A stretch of DNA of 29,581 nucleotides from Hadersleviella sp041745395 (GCA_041745395.1 JBGTIZ010000380.1:1-29581), one strand, 5' to 3'. Numbered from the stretch's first letter, positions 1 through 8,520 are shown. Made by a program: numbers and translations. The notes: generated by a model not told the origin, from the letters alone.

Positions 1-696
1 GTCATCTTCCAGCGAGAGCAAATCGTAGGCGGCCAATTCCCCATCCGTACCAAAAGCGACCACCACATCGGCCTCGCCGTTCAACAATGCTTGATAGCGT
101 AAACCGGGGTCAACGGGCAGGAAGCGGGCAAATTGAAAATCGCCGTAAACGGAGCGCAGGCCGGGGATGCCGTCTTCGCGCTCGGAAAATTCGGGCGGGC
201 CAATGAGTATCAGTTGGTCTGCATTAGCCACCATGTCAGAAAACGTGGTGATGCCTAGCTCGGCCGCCCGCGCTTTGGTCATGGCCAGAGCTTGGGTGTT
301 GTTCATGGGGGCGGGGTCAAGCCACACGAGGTTAAATTGGCGGGCGTATTCGCTCGAGACGCGGTCAAAAACGGCTTGCGGGTCGCTCATGACGCCTTCG
401 CCCAAAACGGTCAGCAGACCCGTGCCCGTATATTCGGGATATAGGTCAATTTGGTTGTCGAGTAGGGCTTGGTGGGCGACGGGTGTGCCCCCTAGATTTA
501 GTCTGCGCTCGACGTTGTAGCCGGCGTTTTCCAGAATGAGGGCATACATTTCGCCCAAAATAAATTGCTCGGTGAAATCTTTGGAGGCCACCCGCACCGT
601 TTTGCCTTCGGTTTGCCCCCCACAACTGGCTAATAAAAGGGCGACCAACACCACGGCCGTGAGTTGGCTCAATTGTTTCCATAGCGATTGTTTCAT
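1..696 (-). CDS. Osmoprotectant/glycine betaine ABC transporter substrate-binding lipoprotein (3' partial)
   Basis: Read on the minus strand, an ATG at 694-696 opens a frame that stays open for 232 codons to the window edge, so the C-terminus is missing. The protein begins MKQSLWKQ, then a hydrophobic stretch and a lipobox (LLASC, Cys25), so it should be a lipoprotein on the outer face of the cytoplasmic membrane. The mature part contains KDFTEQFILGEMYA, LYPEYTGTGL and NNTQALAMT, which are typical of the OpuCC/ProX/OsmF family that binds quaternary-amine osmolytes. AAAGGAG lies just upstream of the start. The permease gene lies 99 bp upstream in the same direction, so the two probably form an operon; no ATPase gene is visible and it may lie beyond base 1. 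The exact ligand (betaine, choline or carnitine) cannot be told from this part. Confidence 0.88.
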   Translation of the reverse strand, partial: MKQSLWKQLSQLTAVVLVALLLASCGGQTEGKTVRVASKDFTEQFILGEMYALILENAGYNVERRLNLGGTPVAHQALLDNQIDLYPEYTGTGLLTVLGEGVMSDPQAVFDRVSSEYARQFNLVWLDPAPMNNTQALAMTKARAAELGITTFSDMVANADQLILIGPPEFSEREDGIPGLRSVYGDFQFARFLPVDPGLRYQALLNGEADVVVAFGTDGELAAYDLLSLEDD

Positions 697-795
697 GGTT
701 TTTCTTCTCCTTTGAGTGTGGATATGTGATTACGTTCTCAGTGGGTCAGTCGCCCGACTAACCCACTCATCGCTCGTCGCTCATTGCTGATTAGA

Positions 796-1440
796 TTACT
801 TATGCCCCGGCCGCACTTGCCGCTCGAGCAGTCCTAACGATAGCTCGGCCGTGAGCGTTAGCAGAATAACGGGAATGGCTCCCACCAGCATAATGCCCAA
901 ATCATACATAGCCAACCCCCGCACAATAAACGTGCCCAGTCCGCCAATGCCGATAAAAGCGGCCAGCGTCGCGCTGGCCATCACTTCCGTGGTGGCCGTG
1001 CGGATACCAGCGATAATCACGGGCAAAGCCAGCGCGGTTTCGATGCGTACCAGCACTTGCCTGCTGGTCATGCCCATGCCCACGGCCGCTTCCTTTATAG
1101 CGGGGTCAATCGAGCGATACGCCGCATCTGTGTTAACGATAATGGGCGGTATAGCTAACAAAATAAGGGCAATCACGGCCGAGGTAAAAGACAACCCCAA
1201 AAAGGGGATGAGCAGAAACAGGACGGCAATGCTGGGGATAACGCGCATACTGTTAAAGAAGTTGATGACGCTTTGTGCGGATTTGGCAGAGCGGGAGGTC
1301 CAAATGCCGAGGGGAATACACACGGCCGTGGCCAACCCCAACGACAAAAACACCAGAGCCAAATGCTCCAGCGTCGAATCACGCAACTCCGGTAAATGCG
1401 TCAGCGCATACGCCCACGCTTCCTGTAATAAAACAAACAT
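796..1440 (-). CDS. Osmoprotectant ABC transporter permease
   Basis: A 214-residue integral membrane protein of the OpuCB/ProW/OsmW type, at the usual length for single-domain permeases of this family. Several hydrophobic helices are evident (about residues 25-45, 65-100, 140-175 and 180-205). The EAA loop that docks on the ATPase is at about 117-140 (EAAVGMGMTSRQVLVRIETA), followed by the ATLAAFIGIGGLGTFI segment typical of betaine permeases. It should form the channel for the lipoprotein-bound osmolyte encoded next door. The start at 1440 (MFVLLQEAW) has no strong Shine-Dalgarno sequence, so that start is only moderately sure. One palindrome copy sits at 1321-1330 and codes the TAV of GLATAVCIP. 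Confidence 0.9.
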   Translation of the reverse strand: MFVLLQEAWAYALTHLPELRDSTLEHLALVFLSLGLATAVCIPLGIWTSRSAKSAQSVINFFNSMRVIPSIAVLFLLIPFLGLSFTSAVIALILLAIPPIIVNTDAAYRSIDPAIKEAAVGMGMTSRQVLVRIETALALPVIIAGIRTATTEVMASATLAAFIGIGGLGTFIVRGLAMYDLGIMLVGAIPVILLTLTAELSLGLLERQVRPGHK

Positions 1441-1572
1441 AAGTCTAGGTTAACGGATTACGTCACAAAGGCAACTCTTACCGAGAAAGAATTTACGGAA
1501 CAAAAAGCTCATCCTGCGCAAAAAAAGCCCGCCACGTTCGTCGCAACGACTTCGCCGTTTTTTTTAGAGAAC

Positions 1573-1608
1573 AAAAAAGCCTGCCGCGTGTAACACAACG
1601 CGGCAGGC
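1573..1608 (-). terminator. Rho-independent terminator of the acyl-CoA synthetase gene
   Basis: A perfect 11-bp stem (GCCTGCCGCGT, 1579-1589, with its complement at 1598-1608) encloses an 8-nt loop. On the minus strand it is followed at once by six T residues (A run at 1573-1578). It lies about 30 bp past the stop codon of the gene ending at 1638, which is a textbook intrinsic terminator position. Confidence 0.85.
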
Positions 1609-1637
1609 CACTTCTTACTTCTCACTGTTAGTCCTTC

Positions 1638-3335
1638 CTACTTCTCCATCTCCTTCTTCACCAACTCCCGTTTCAACACCTTCATCGCCGCTGACTTGGG
1701 CAACTCATCCAAGAATTCGACATAGCGCGGATACTTGTATTTAGCCAACTGCTCCTTGCTCCAATCAATGATGTCCTGTTCCGACACATTATCAAAGCCC
1801 GCATTTTTGACAATCCACGCCTTCACTGTTTCCCCGCGCTTCTCGTCAGGAATACCGGCCACGGCCGCTTCAAACACGGCCGGGTGCATTACCAACACCT
1901 CTTCCACTTCACGTGGATAAATGTTGTAACCGCCAGCAATGATCATATCTTTCTTGCGGTCACGGATATAGAAATAGCCCCGTTCATCCATTTCTACGAT
2001 GTCACCCGTGTATAGCCAGCCATCAACCAGCGATTTGGCCGTTTCCGCTTCCATATTCCAATAGCCAGCCATGACCGATGGCCCTTTGACGAGCAACTCT
2101 CCAATTTGTCCCGCGCCCAAATCAGTAATGCTGTCCGTCTGGTCTACCACGCGGCACGCCACTGAGGGGAGCGGAAAGCCAATCGAGCCGGGTGGATTAT
2201 CTCCGTCAAGTGGGTTGCAATGGGTTGCCACATGCGTTTCCGACATGCCAAACCCTTCCACCAATTTGCCGCCTGTTAACGCTTCAAATTGTCGCTTTGT
2301 CTCTTGCAACAGGGGCGCGGAACCAGAGATACATGCCTTAATTGAGCTGAGATCATATTTGCCCGATTTTACATCCTCATTGTTGTTAATCGCCACATAC
2401 ATGGCAGGCACGCCGGGGAACAGCGTGGCGCGATATTTGGTGATGCTATCTAATACATCCTTCAGATCACGCGGATTAACAATCAGCACCATCATGCCGC
2501 CCAGCCGCATGGCGAAGTTCATGGCTGTGACCATGCCATAAGAATGGAAGAGCGGGATGGCCGTTAGAATCACTTCTTTGCCTGGCTCTAGATCAGTCAT
2601 CCATGACTCCATCATGACCATATTGGTCGCCATGTTGCGATGCAAGCAGGTGGCTCCTTTCGACAAGCCCGTGGTGCCGCCCGTGTATTGGAAGAGGGCT
2701 AAATCATCGCCCGTCACGGTCACATTGGGGGCAGGGGAGCGTTTGCCTAGCTCAACAAAATCTTTGAAAGAGACATCTCCGTCGCGGAGCGTGACGCGAT
2801 GCCCATCTTTTTTCTCTTTGAAGAGGGTGAAGAGTAGTTTGAGGTGGGGGGGGAAATAATCTTTAACATTGGTGACAATAACGCGCTTGACGTTGGTGTG
2901 TCCCTTCGCCTGGACGCTTTTGAGCTTGTCATAGAAAAGGCTTAGCACAAAGACGGTCTCCGCGCCGCAGTCCGCTAGCTGATGTTCTAGCTCGCGCTCA
3001 GTATAAAGCGGGTTGGTGGCGATGACGATGCCGCCGGCCTTGAGAATGCCATAATAAGTCATGACAAACTGGGGCGTATTGGGCATATAAATAACGGCGC
3101 GGTCGCCTTTTTTGAAGCCGTTAGCGGCTAAGCCAGCGGCAATGGCGTCGGCTAGTTCGTTTAGTTCGCGGAAGTTAATCTTTTTGCCTCGGAAAACGAT
3201 GGCTGTATTGTCCGCGAATTTCTGGGCGGCCTCTTCTAGCAGTTTGAACAGCGGTTGGTTGAGGGTTTCGACAGTGTGGGGTACACCCGGGTCATAATTG
3301 GCTAACCATGGTTTATCAGCAGGCATAACAGTCAT
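1638..3335 (-). CDS. Long-chain fatty-acid-CoA ligase (AMP-forming)
   Basis: A 565-residue member of the ANL adenylate-forming superfamily, at full FadD length. It should activate fatty acids with ATP and CoA in the cytosol for beta-oxidation or lipid synthesis. Visible motifs are the P-loop-like YTGGTTGLSKG (217-227), GFGMSET (361-367), YTGD (442-445), the hinge and C-terminal core DRKKDMIIAGGYNIYPREVE (459-478), and the catalytic Lys near 552 in PKSAAMKVLKREL. The start MTVMPADKP is supported by AAGGAG a few bases upstream. A second Met (residue 4) is possible. A strong terminator follows the gene. The 241-bp divergent region upstream holds a CRP/FNR-like palindrome that may regulate it. 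Substrate chain length is inferred from overall resemblance to FadD, not from a specific residue. Confidence 0.92.
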   Translation of the reverse strand: MTVMPADKPWLANYDPGVPHTVETLNQPLFKLLEEAAQKFADNTAIVFRGKKINFRELNELADAIAAGLAANGFKKGDRAVIYMPNTPQFVMTYYGILKAGGIVIATNPLYTERELEHQLADCGAETVFVLSLFYDKLKSVQAKGHTNVKRVIVTNVKDYFPPHLKLLFTLFKEKKDGHRVTLRDGDVSFKDFVELGKRSPAPNVTVTGDDLALFQYTGGTTGLSKGATCLHRNMATNMVMMESWMTDLEPGKEVILTAIPLFHSYGMVTAMNFAMRLGGMMVLIVNPRDLKDVLDSITKYRATLFPGVPAMYVAINNNEDVKSGKYDLSSIKACISGSAPLLQETKRQFEALTGGKLVEGFGMSETHVATHCNPLDGDNPPGSIGFPLPSVACRVVDQTDSITDLGAGQIGELLVKGPSVMAGYWNMEAETAKSLVDGWLYTGDIVEMDERGYFYIRDRKKDMIIAGGYNIYPREVEEVLVMHPAVFEAAVAGIPDEKRGETVKAWIVKNAGFDNVSEQDIIDWSKEQLAKYKYPRYVEFLDELPKSAAMKVLKRELVKKEMEK

Positions 3336-3438
3336 GTAAATTTCTCCTTGACGCTACAAACGGTACAATTCAGAATGGGTAATGGTCAATTGTTGTGGGG
3401 CAAAAGCTGTGCGGTGTCTAAAAAGCCCGAGAGGTTGA

Positions 3439-3456
3439 GTGTGATATTTTTCACAC
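3439..3456. promoter_or_regulatory. CRP/FNR-family-like operator palindrome
   Basis: GTGTGA and TCACAC are separated by six bases (TATTTT), which contains the TGTGA-N6-TCACA consensus bound by Crp-type regulators. It lies between the divergent acyl-CoA ligase (start 3335) and methyltransferase (start 3577). The symmetry is seen directly; binding by a Crp-like protein and control of fatty-acid activation are inferences. Confidence 0.45.
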
Positions 3457-3518
3457 AATTTTAGACAGTTCTCACAGGATTATAAACACGATTATTGGAC
3501 AACGTCAACAGGAGTTTG

Positions 3519-3560
3519 ACGCAGTGCGACATATTTAGCTACGCAGTGCGGCATGTTTAG
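3519..3560. repeat. 22-bp tandem duplication upstream of the methyltransferase gene
   Basis: Two 20-base units, each starting ACGCAGTGCG and ending TTTAG, occur at 3519-3538 and 3541-3560. They are separated by CT and differ at two positions. The second unit ends 16 bp before the ATG at 3577. This could be a pair of operator half-sites or simply a slipped duplication in the leader region. Confidence 0.7.
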
Positions 3561-3576
3561 ATGAGGGAAAAGGCAG

Positions 3577-4383
3577 ATGGCTGATGAGAAGCAGTTGGTA
3601 CAAAAGCAGTTTGGGGATAAGGCGGAGGCGTATGCGCGGAGCGCGGTGCATGCGCGGGGGGGGAGTTTGGCGCGGCTGGTAGAGCTGGTTCAGCCGCAGG
3701 CGGAGTGGCGGATGCTGGATGTAGCCACGGCCGTGGGACATACCGCGCACACCTTCGCCCCTCATGTGGCCTTGGTGATGGCGACCGATATTACCTACCA
3801 GATGCTACCCAAGGCGCAGGAACTGGCGCGGGAGAAAGGGTTGGGGAATGTGTCCACGGCCGTGGCCGACGCCGAAGCCACCCCTTTTGCCCCAGCCAGC
3901 TTTGACCTTGTGACCTGTCGCATCGCGCCGCATCATTTCCCCCAGCCCGCCCTCTTTGTTCAAGAAGCGGCGCGACTGCTCAAGCCGGGCGGACTTTTCG
4001 CCCTTGTGGACAACATCGTACCCCACACTACCTCCCGCAAAAAGCGTGACCAGCGGGAGTACGAAGCGGCTCAACGATACATCAACGCCTTTGAAAAACT
4101 GCGCGACCCTAGCCACGGCCGTGCGCTCTCCCTCTGGGAATGGCACCAACTCATCAAACAAGCGGGGCTGACCGTGCGCCATACCGAGACCATGCGTAAA
4201 GAAATCAGCTTCGGTTCGTGGGTCAGACGCATGAAGGTCTCCGAAGACAACAGCCTGCGCCTGCGCGCCATGCTCGTGCAAGCCCCCCAACTCGTGCTAG
4301 AATCGTTGACCCCCGACTTCTCGGGCGATACAATCAAATTTCAGCTTACCGAAGCGATTATCATTGCCCATAAAAACAAGTAA
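3577..4383 (+). CDS. Class I SAM-dependent methyltransferase (UbiE/MenG-like)
   Basis: A 268-residue cytosolic methyltransferase with a Rossmann-type SAM fold. SAM motif I is at about 45-54 (MLDVATAVGHTA), the acidic loop follows as ATDITYQML, then VADAEATPFAPASFDLVTCRIAPHHF and LLKPGGLFALVDNI. These match the UbiE/COQ5/MenG-like group and close relatives acting on small molecules. Motif I is unusual: family members usually read ATGxGHTA, but here ATAVGHTA is written by a copy of the iterated palindrome at 3726-3735. Two more copies lie at 3855 and 4114. The ATG follows a purine-rich GGGAAAAGG. miaB starts 54 bp downstream and may be co-transcribed. The substrate is unknown. Confidence 0.85.
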   Translation: MADEKQLVQKQFGDKAEAYARSAVHARGGSLARLVELVQPQAEWRMLDVATAVGHTAHTFAPHVALVMATDITYQMLPKAQELAREKGLGNVSTAVADAEATPFAPASFDLVTCRIAPHHFPQPALFVQEAARLLKPGGLFALVDNIVPHTTSRKKRDQREYEAAQRYINAFEKLRDPSHGRALSLWEWHQLIKQAGLTVRHTETMRKEISFGSWVRRMKVSEDNSLRLRAMLVQAPQLVLESLTPDFSGDTIKFQLTEAIIIAHKNK

Positions 4384-4437
4384 GAAGGAAGAGGGACGAA
4401 GGAAGAATGACTCCTTGCACCCTGAACTATAAAAATT

Positions 4438-5820
4438 ATGACCAACAAAACCTACCACTTCTGGATAACTGGTTGCCAAATGAACTACGCCGATGCCCGG
4501 CGCGTCGCTACCGAGCTAGAAAAAATCGGCTATCACGCCAACCCTGATATTGACACGGCCGACGTGATTGTCTTGCAAACCTGCACCGTTCGTCAGCAGT
4601 CAGAAGACAAAGCGTATGGCAAATTACACAGCCTCAAGCCCATCAAAGAGCAATATCCCGACAAAACCATTGCCGTGATGGGCTGTGTGGTCGGCGTGCG
4701 CGGCAATGAAAAGCTCGAGGACACCTTTCCTTATGTGGATGTGTTCATGGAGCCATCTACCGACGGCCAGCCGCTCATTTCTCACCTGACCCAAGATGAG
4801 GTGCAGGAAATCGAAGTGGCCGCTTCGGTTCAGCAACATGCGTGGCAGGATGGGGAAGCGATTTTGCCCGTGGATCTGCGCGGCGATTTGGTCACCGCTC
4901 CCGTGGCGATTGTGTATGGCTGTTCGCACGCCTGTACCTTTTGCATCATCCCGCAGAAGCGGGGCAAGGAGCGCAGTCGCGCCGTGGGCAGTATCGTCTC
5001 TGAGGTGCGCTCTTTGGTGGCGCAGGGGGTGAAAGAGGTGATGTTGCTGGGTCAGATTGTGGACCGGTATGGGTATGATGTGCCCGATGGGCCGGACTTG
5101 GCGGATTTGCTCACGGCCGTGAATAACGTCCCCGGCCTCGAGCGCGTCCGTTTCCTAACCAGTCATCCCAACTACATGACCGACAAAATCCTCTATGCCG
5201 TGCGTGACCTGCCCAAAGTGATGCCCCAAATCGAAGTGCCGATTCAGGCGGGCAACAACGAAGTCCTGCACAACATGAAGCGGGAGTACACCCGCGAACA
5301 ATACCGCGAGCTGATTCACAAAATTCGCCGCATTGTGCCCCATGCTTCTATTCATGGCGACATCATTGTCGGCTTTCCTGGCGAAACTGAGGCGCAATTT
5401 CAAGACACCTACGACATTTTGGCCGAGCTAGAACTCGACAAAATTCACCTAGCCCGCTACAGCCCACGGCCGGGGACGGTCAGTGCCCGCCGCTACGCCG
5501 ACGACGTGCCCGACGCCGAAAAGCGGCACCGTTTCCAACTTATCGAAGCATTGCAAAAAGAGATTTCGATTAAGAAACTGCGCCCTTATTTCGGCACGGT
5601 GCAAAACGTACTGGTCGAAGATTTCCACAAAGGTAGCTGGCGTGGCCGTAACCCCCAAGGGCGGCTCATCTTCTTCCAGGACCCCCGCGAGCTAAAAGGG
5701 CAAGTGGTTGAGGTCAAAATCAACCACGTGGGCACTTGGAGCATGTCGGGCGAGGCCATAGACAAACCCGCCCCCCGCCCCGAGCCGCAGATTGATACGA
5801 TTCCGCTGGCCGTTTTGTAA
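4438..5820 (+). CDS. miaB: tRNA-2-methylthio-N6-dimethylallyladenosine synthase MiaB
   Basis: A 460-residue radical-SAM methylthiotransferase that adds the 2-methylthio group to i6A37 of tRNAs reading UNN codons. The N-terminal UPF0004 domain supplies three cluster cysteines (Cys13 in TGCQMN, Cys49 in QTCTV, Cys83 in MGCVV). The radical-SAM motif CSHACTFC gives Cys162, Cys166 and Cys169. The C-terminal TRAM domain starts near 380 (LRPYFGTVQNVLVEDF). TGCQMNYAD and YGCSHACTFCIIPQKRG favour MiaB over RimO or MtaB. The usual GQNVNSYG appears as GQIVDRYG. No clear Shine-Dalgarno precedes the ATG, but the first motif begins at residue 11, so the start cannot be much further in. One palindrome copy is at 5112. 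Confidence 0.93.
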   Translation: MTNKTYHFWITGCQMNYADARRVATELEKIGYHANPDIDTADVIVLQTCTVRQQSEDKAYGKLHSLKPIKEQYPDKTIAVMGCVVGVRGNEKLEDTFPYVDVFMEPSTDGQPLISHLTQDEVQEIEVAASVQQHAWQDGEAILPVDLRGDLVTAPVAIVYGCSHACTFCIIPQKRGKERSRAVGSIVSEVRSLVAQGVKEVMLLGQIVDRYGYDVPDGPDLADLLTAVNNVPGLERVRFLTSHPNYMTDKILYAVRDLPKVMPQIEVPIQAGNNEVLHNMKREYTREQYRELIHKIRRIVPHASIHGDIIVGFPGETEAQFQDTYDILAELELDKIHLARYSPRPGTVSARRYADDVPDAEKRHRFQLIEALQKEISIKKLRPYFGTVQNVLVEDFHKGSWRGRNPQGRLIFFQDPRELKGQVVEVKINHVGTWSMSGEAIDKPAPRPEPQIDTIPLAVL

Positions 5821-5833
5821 GCAAGATTTTTTA

Positions 5834-5892
5834 AGTAAGAGAGCAAGGGAGCAAGAGAATCCCTTACTCCCTTACTCCCTTGCTCTCTTACT
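5834..5892. repeat. 18-bp perfect inverted repeat after miaB
   Basis: The arms at 5834-5851 and 5875-5892 are perfect complements (AGTAAGAGAGCAAGGGAG and its reverse). The 23-bp loop contains two further copies of CTTACTCCCTT. There is no T-run, so it is not a classic intrinsic terminator, but the RNA would fold strongly between miaB and the next gene. Confidence 0.75.
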
Positions 5893-5952
5893 CTCCAATT
5901 TTCACCCCTTCTTTGCACCCCTCAACGCATCTCCCTCCTAAAATAGAGGGTG

Positions 5953-7110
5953 ATGACCAAACATATCCTCCTCTACGAACCAAAAACGGCTGAAGGTGAA
6001 CTGTTAGCCGAAAATATCAAGGCGATTGGCGATGTGCAGGTGACTCGCGCCCGCACCATGCGCGAGGCGTGTGCTGTACTGACCACACGGCCGTGTGACC
6101 TTGCCCTCCTCCCCGTTACCCGCAACGATAGCCTCGTCTATTCCCTGCGCATGTTGCAACCCAACCTGCCTATGTATCTGATGCTGGAGCGACCCGATGA
6201 ATTTGTGCCCGAGCGGCAAGCCCAAGTGGTGCGCGGGCAAATTATGCGGGATGAGTTGTTGACTGCCTTGCCAATGTTGCTTGGTTTTGAGATGCCACTG
6301 ACGCCCGAGCCAACCAGTGAGCGTGAACTTGAGCCAGATAAAGCGACAGCCGCCTTAAAAAAACCAAAAGCAGAAATAGACCGCCAGCAGTTAACCATGC
6401 TGGCGCAAAACAGCATGTTGGACGAGCGCGTTTTGGTGATTGTGGTGAGCAACGGGGATGAGGTGATTGGCTTTCGTCATGCGGTACATCAGGGTCAAAT
6501 CGAGGCGATTGCTCAGCAGTTGCGCCGCAGTTGGCCGCTTGAAGCGACGTTGACGGCCCAGATTCAATATTTGCCAGCCAGCAAGGCCGAACACACGGCC
6601 GTGTTGCTTTACTCCCGCCCCCTATGGGACAACTTTTTGCTGACCATCGGCTCCGTGCCCCACATGCCGCTTACTCAACTGCGCCAGCACGCGGATCGCA
6701 TCCGTCACGCTTTGATGGGGCAAGAAAAAGGGGACAAGTCACAGAGTCAGCGGGGCGACGGGGGCAAAACGGCCCCTTTGGCGAAAAGCCACGCCTTTGT
6801 CCTCAGGCCGCAAGACCCGCTCAACGGGGAAGTGATTTTGGCTCTGCAAGAGATATTGCCTACCCTCGGCCGTGATTATGGGCTAACCGTCCACCATATG
6901 ATTGTCCAGCCTACGTTTGTGCATTTCATGACCAGCGGTTCTGCCCAGCACACCACGGCGTGGCTGGCGCAATATTTCAAAACGGCCATCATGGAAGCCC
7001 TTGAGACCTATTTTGACCTGCCGTGGCCTTTTTGGACCTCTGGTTACTATGCCGAGGAAACGGACACGCCCCTAGACCCCACTGAGCTAACCTTTTTTGC
7101 GCATGGTTGA
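5953..7110 (+). CDS. Receiver-like protein with a degenerate Y1-transposase-like C-terminal domain
   Basis: A 385-residue protein of uncertain function. Residues 1-115 read like a response-regulator receiver fold (HILLYEPKTAEGELLAENIK, then CDLALLPV), but a convincing phospho-acceptor context is lacking. After a charged linker, residues about 150-255 (VLVIVVSNGDEVIGFRHAV to LRQHADRIRHALMG) resemble a roadblock/longin-type dimer domain. The last 100 residues (VHHMIVQPTFVHFM, then YFKTAIMEALE and PFWTSGYYAEE) follow the pattern of IS200/RAYT single-tyrosine transposases. There the HxH of the HUH motif reads FVH, so the nuclease is probably dead. ATG at 5953 was preferred; a GTG lies one codon earlier. 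It may be a regulatory protein using a captured transposase fold. All domain calls are inference from pattern. Confidence 0.6.
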   Translation: MTKHILLYEPKTAEGELLAENIKAIGDVQVTRARTMREACAVLTTRPCDLALLPVTRNDSLVYSLRMLQPNLPMYLMLERPDEFVPERQAQVVRGQIMRDELLTALPMLLGFEMPLTPEPTSERELEPDKATAALKKPKAEIDRQQLTMLAQNSMLDERVLVIVVSNGDEVIGFRHAVHQGQIEAIAQQLRRSWPLEATLTAQIQYLPASKAEHTAVLLYSRPLWDNFLLTIGSVPHMPLTQLRQHADRIRHALMGQEKGDKSQSQRGDGGKTAPLAKSHAFVLRPQDPLNGEVILALQEILPTLGRDYGLTVHHMIVQPTFVHFMTSGSAQHTTAWLAQYFKTAIMEALETYFDLPWPFWTSGYYAEETDTPLDPTELTFFAHG

Positions 7111-7157
7111 GGGCATTGCCAGAAGAAGCACCAAACGCCTGATATGTTAACTCCCCC

Positions 7158-8465
7158 CTACTGCCCAGCAACCCCAAACAGCTTGCCCAAATAATCATTC
7201 AGAAAAATCCCCTGCGGGTCTAATTCCTGCCGCAGACGCAAAAAATCAGCCGCTCGGGGATATTTGCCCAGCACATCGGCGTGACTCAGGCTGTGCATTT
7301 TCCCCCAGTGGGGTCGCCCCTCGTATTGATGAAAAACCTGTTCCATCGCCGCGAAATACGCCTCGTGCGGCATCCCCTTGTACATATGCACCGCCACATA
7401 GGCTGAATCTCGCTGATAGGCGGGGCTGAGCCAAATCTCGTCGGCGGCCACAAAGCGGCATTCGACGGGGAAGTGAACGTTGAATTTTTCCTGCCGAATG
7501 GTGGCGTCTATTTCGCGTAGACAATCAGGGAACGCCTCGGCGGGAATGTTATATTCCATTTCCTGAAATTTGACGTGGCGGGGCGTGGCGAAAATTTTGT
7601 GGCTGTGATTGACGGTATCCACGCTTCCCACGAGCCGGCCGCAAAGTTGGCTGACCCGCGCCGCTTGGCTGGGGATCAGGCGGCTCAGTTCAGACAGGCC
7701 CCAAAAAACGCCGTTTTCGAGAACCGTTTCGTTGAGCCAGGTGGCGACGGTTTGGGTAGACACGGCCGTGTTCCCCTCCACCACGTTATATCTTTTCTGC
7801 AAAATATAGGGGCTGTACGGGAACCAGAAAAACTCAAAATGGCGATTATCCCGTTTGAGATGCTCGAGGTCAGGCAAAATCGCGTCCAGCGTGGCCTGAT
7901 GGCTGACCTGATGCAGTTTGTAAGCGGGCACGACGCGCAGGGTGATTTCGGCCACGATGCCCAGCAGGCCGAGCGAAATACGCGCCGCATTGAGCAGGTC
8001 GGGGGTGTCCACGGCCGTGTATGTCACCACCTCTCCCGTCCCTGTGATGATGGTCATGCCTTCGATTTGGGCGGCAATCGTCTGGAGCGTTGCGCCCGTG
8101 CCGTGCGTGCCCGTGCTGACCGCGCCCGCGATAGATTGTTCATCTATGTCGCCCAAATTTTCTTGGGCCAAGCCATGCTTGTGTAGCTCTTCCCCCAACG
8201 TTTTGAGCCGCGTGCCCGCTTTAACAGTCACGCGCAAATTTTCGCGGTCTATGTGGGTGATGCCTTGATATTGGTCGAGGGAGACGAGCATATCATCGCT
8301 TTGGGCCACAGCCGTGAAGGAGTGCCCCGCCCCCACCACGCGCAGGCGTCGCTTCTCGCGCCGGGCATGGTGAACGAGGGCGACGAGGTCGTCTAAATTT
8401 TTGGGATACAGTTTGTCACGCGGCACGGCCGTGACCGAGCCAGACCAATTTGTCCAAGGGTGCAT
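7158..8465 (-). CDS. FAD-dependent oxidoreductase of the L-gulonolactone/D-arabinono-1,4-lactone oxidase family
   Basis: A flavoprotein of about 435 residues. The N-terminal PCMH-type FAD domain includes NWSGSVTAVP, the block LRVVGAGHSFTAVAQSDD and the GTHGTGA loop. The C-terminal ALO domain ends HWGKMHSLSHADVLGKYPRAADFLRLRQELDP, which is diagnostic for aldonolactone oxidases. It should oxidise a sugar lactone or related polyol. A longer frame starts at 8576, but its extra 37 residues look non-homologous and overlap the upstream gene. The Met at 8465, directly before the conserved PWTNWSG, was chosen. No good Shine-Dalgarno is present, which suggests translation coupled to the upstream channel gene. 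Three palindrome copies (7761, 8010, 8424) all code TAV. It is last in a four-gene minus-strand run. Confidence 0.85.
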   Translation of the reverse strand: MHPWTNWSGSVTAVPRDKLYPKNLDDLVALVHHARREKRRLRVVGAGHSFTAVAQSDDMLVSLDQYQGITHIDRENLRVTVKAGTRLKTLGEELHKHGLAQENLGDIDEQSIAGAVSTGTHGTGATLQTIAAQIEGMTIITGTGEVVTYTAVDTPDLLNAARISLGLLGIVAEITLRVVPAYKLHQVSHQATLDAILPDLEHLKRDNRHFEFFWFPYSPYILQKRYNVVEGNTAVSTQTVATWLNETVLENGVFWGLSELSRLIPSQAARVSQLCGRLVGSVDTVNHSHKIFATPRHVKFQEMEYNIPAEAFPDCLREIDATIRQEKFNVHFPVECRFVAADEIWLSPAYQRDSAYVAVHMYKGMPHEAYFAAMEQVFHQYEGRPHWGKMHSLSHADVLGKYPRAADFLRLRQELDPQGIFLNDYLGKLFGVAGQ

Positions 8466-8520
8466 GGGTGCAAGGTGCAGGGTGCAAGGAGTGCTAGAAA
8501 GTCCTAACGTCTCACCCAAT

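Noticed and set aside
851..1453. 200-residue plus-strand frame opposite the ABC permease
   Set aside because: It is the antisense shadow of a clear permease with an EAA motif; its own protein has no recognisable pattern.
1500..1566. Possible second hairpin with T-run downstream of the permease start
   Set aside because: Only a four-base stem (GTCG/CGAC) could be found beside the T-run, too weak to call a terminator.
7575..8186. 203-residue plus-strand frame opposite the lactone oxidase
   Set aside because: Antisense to a well-supported flavoprotein, with His/Arg-rich composition typical of a shadow frame.
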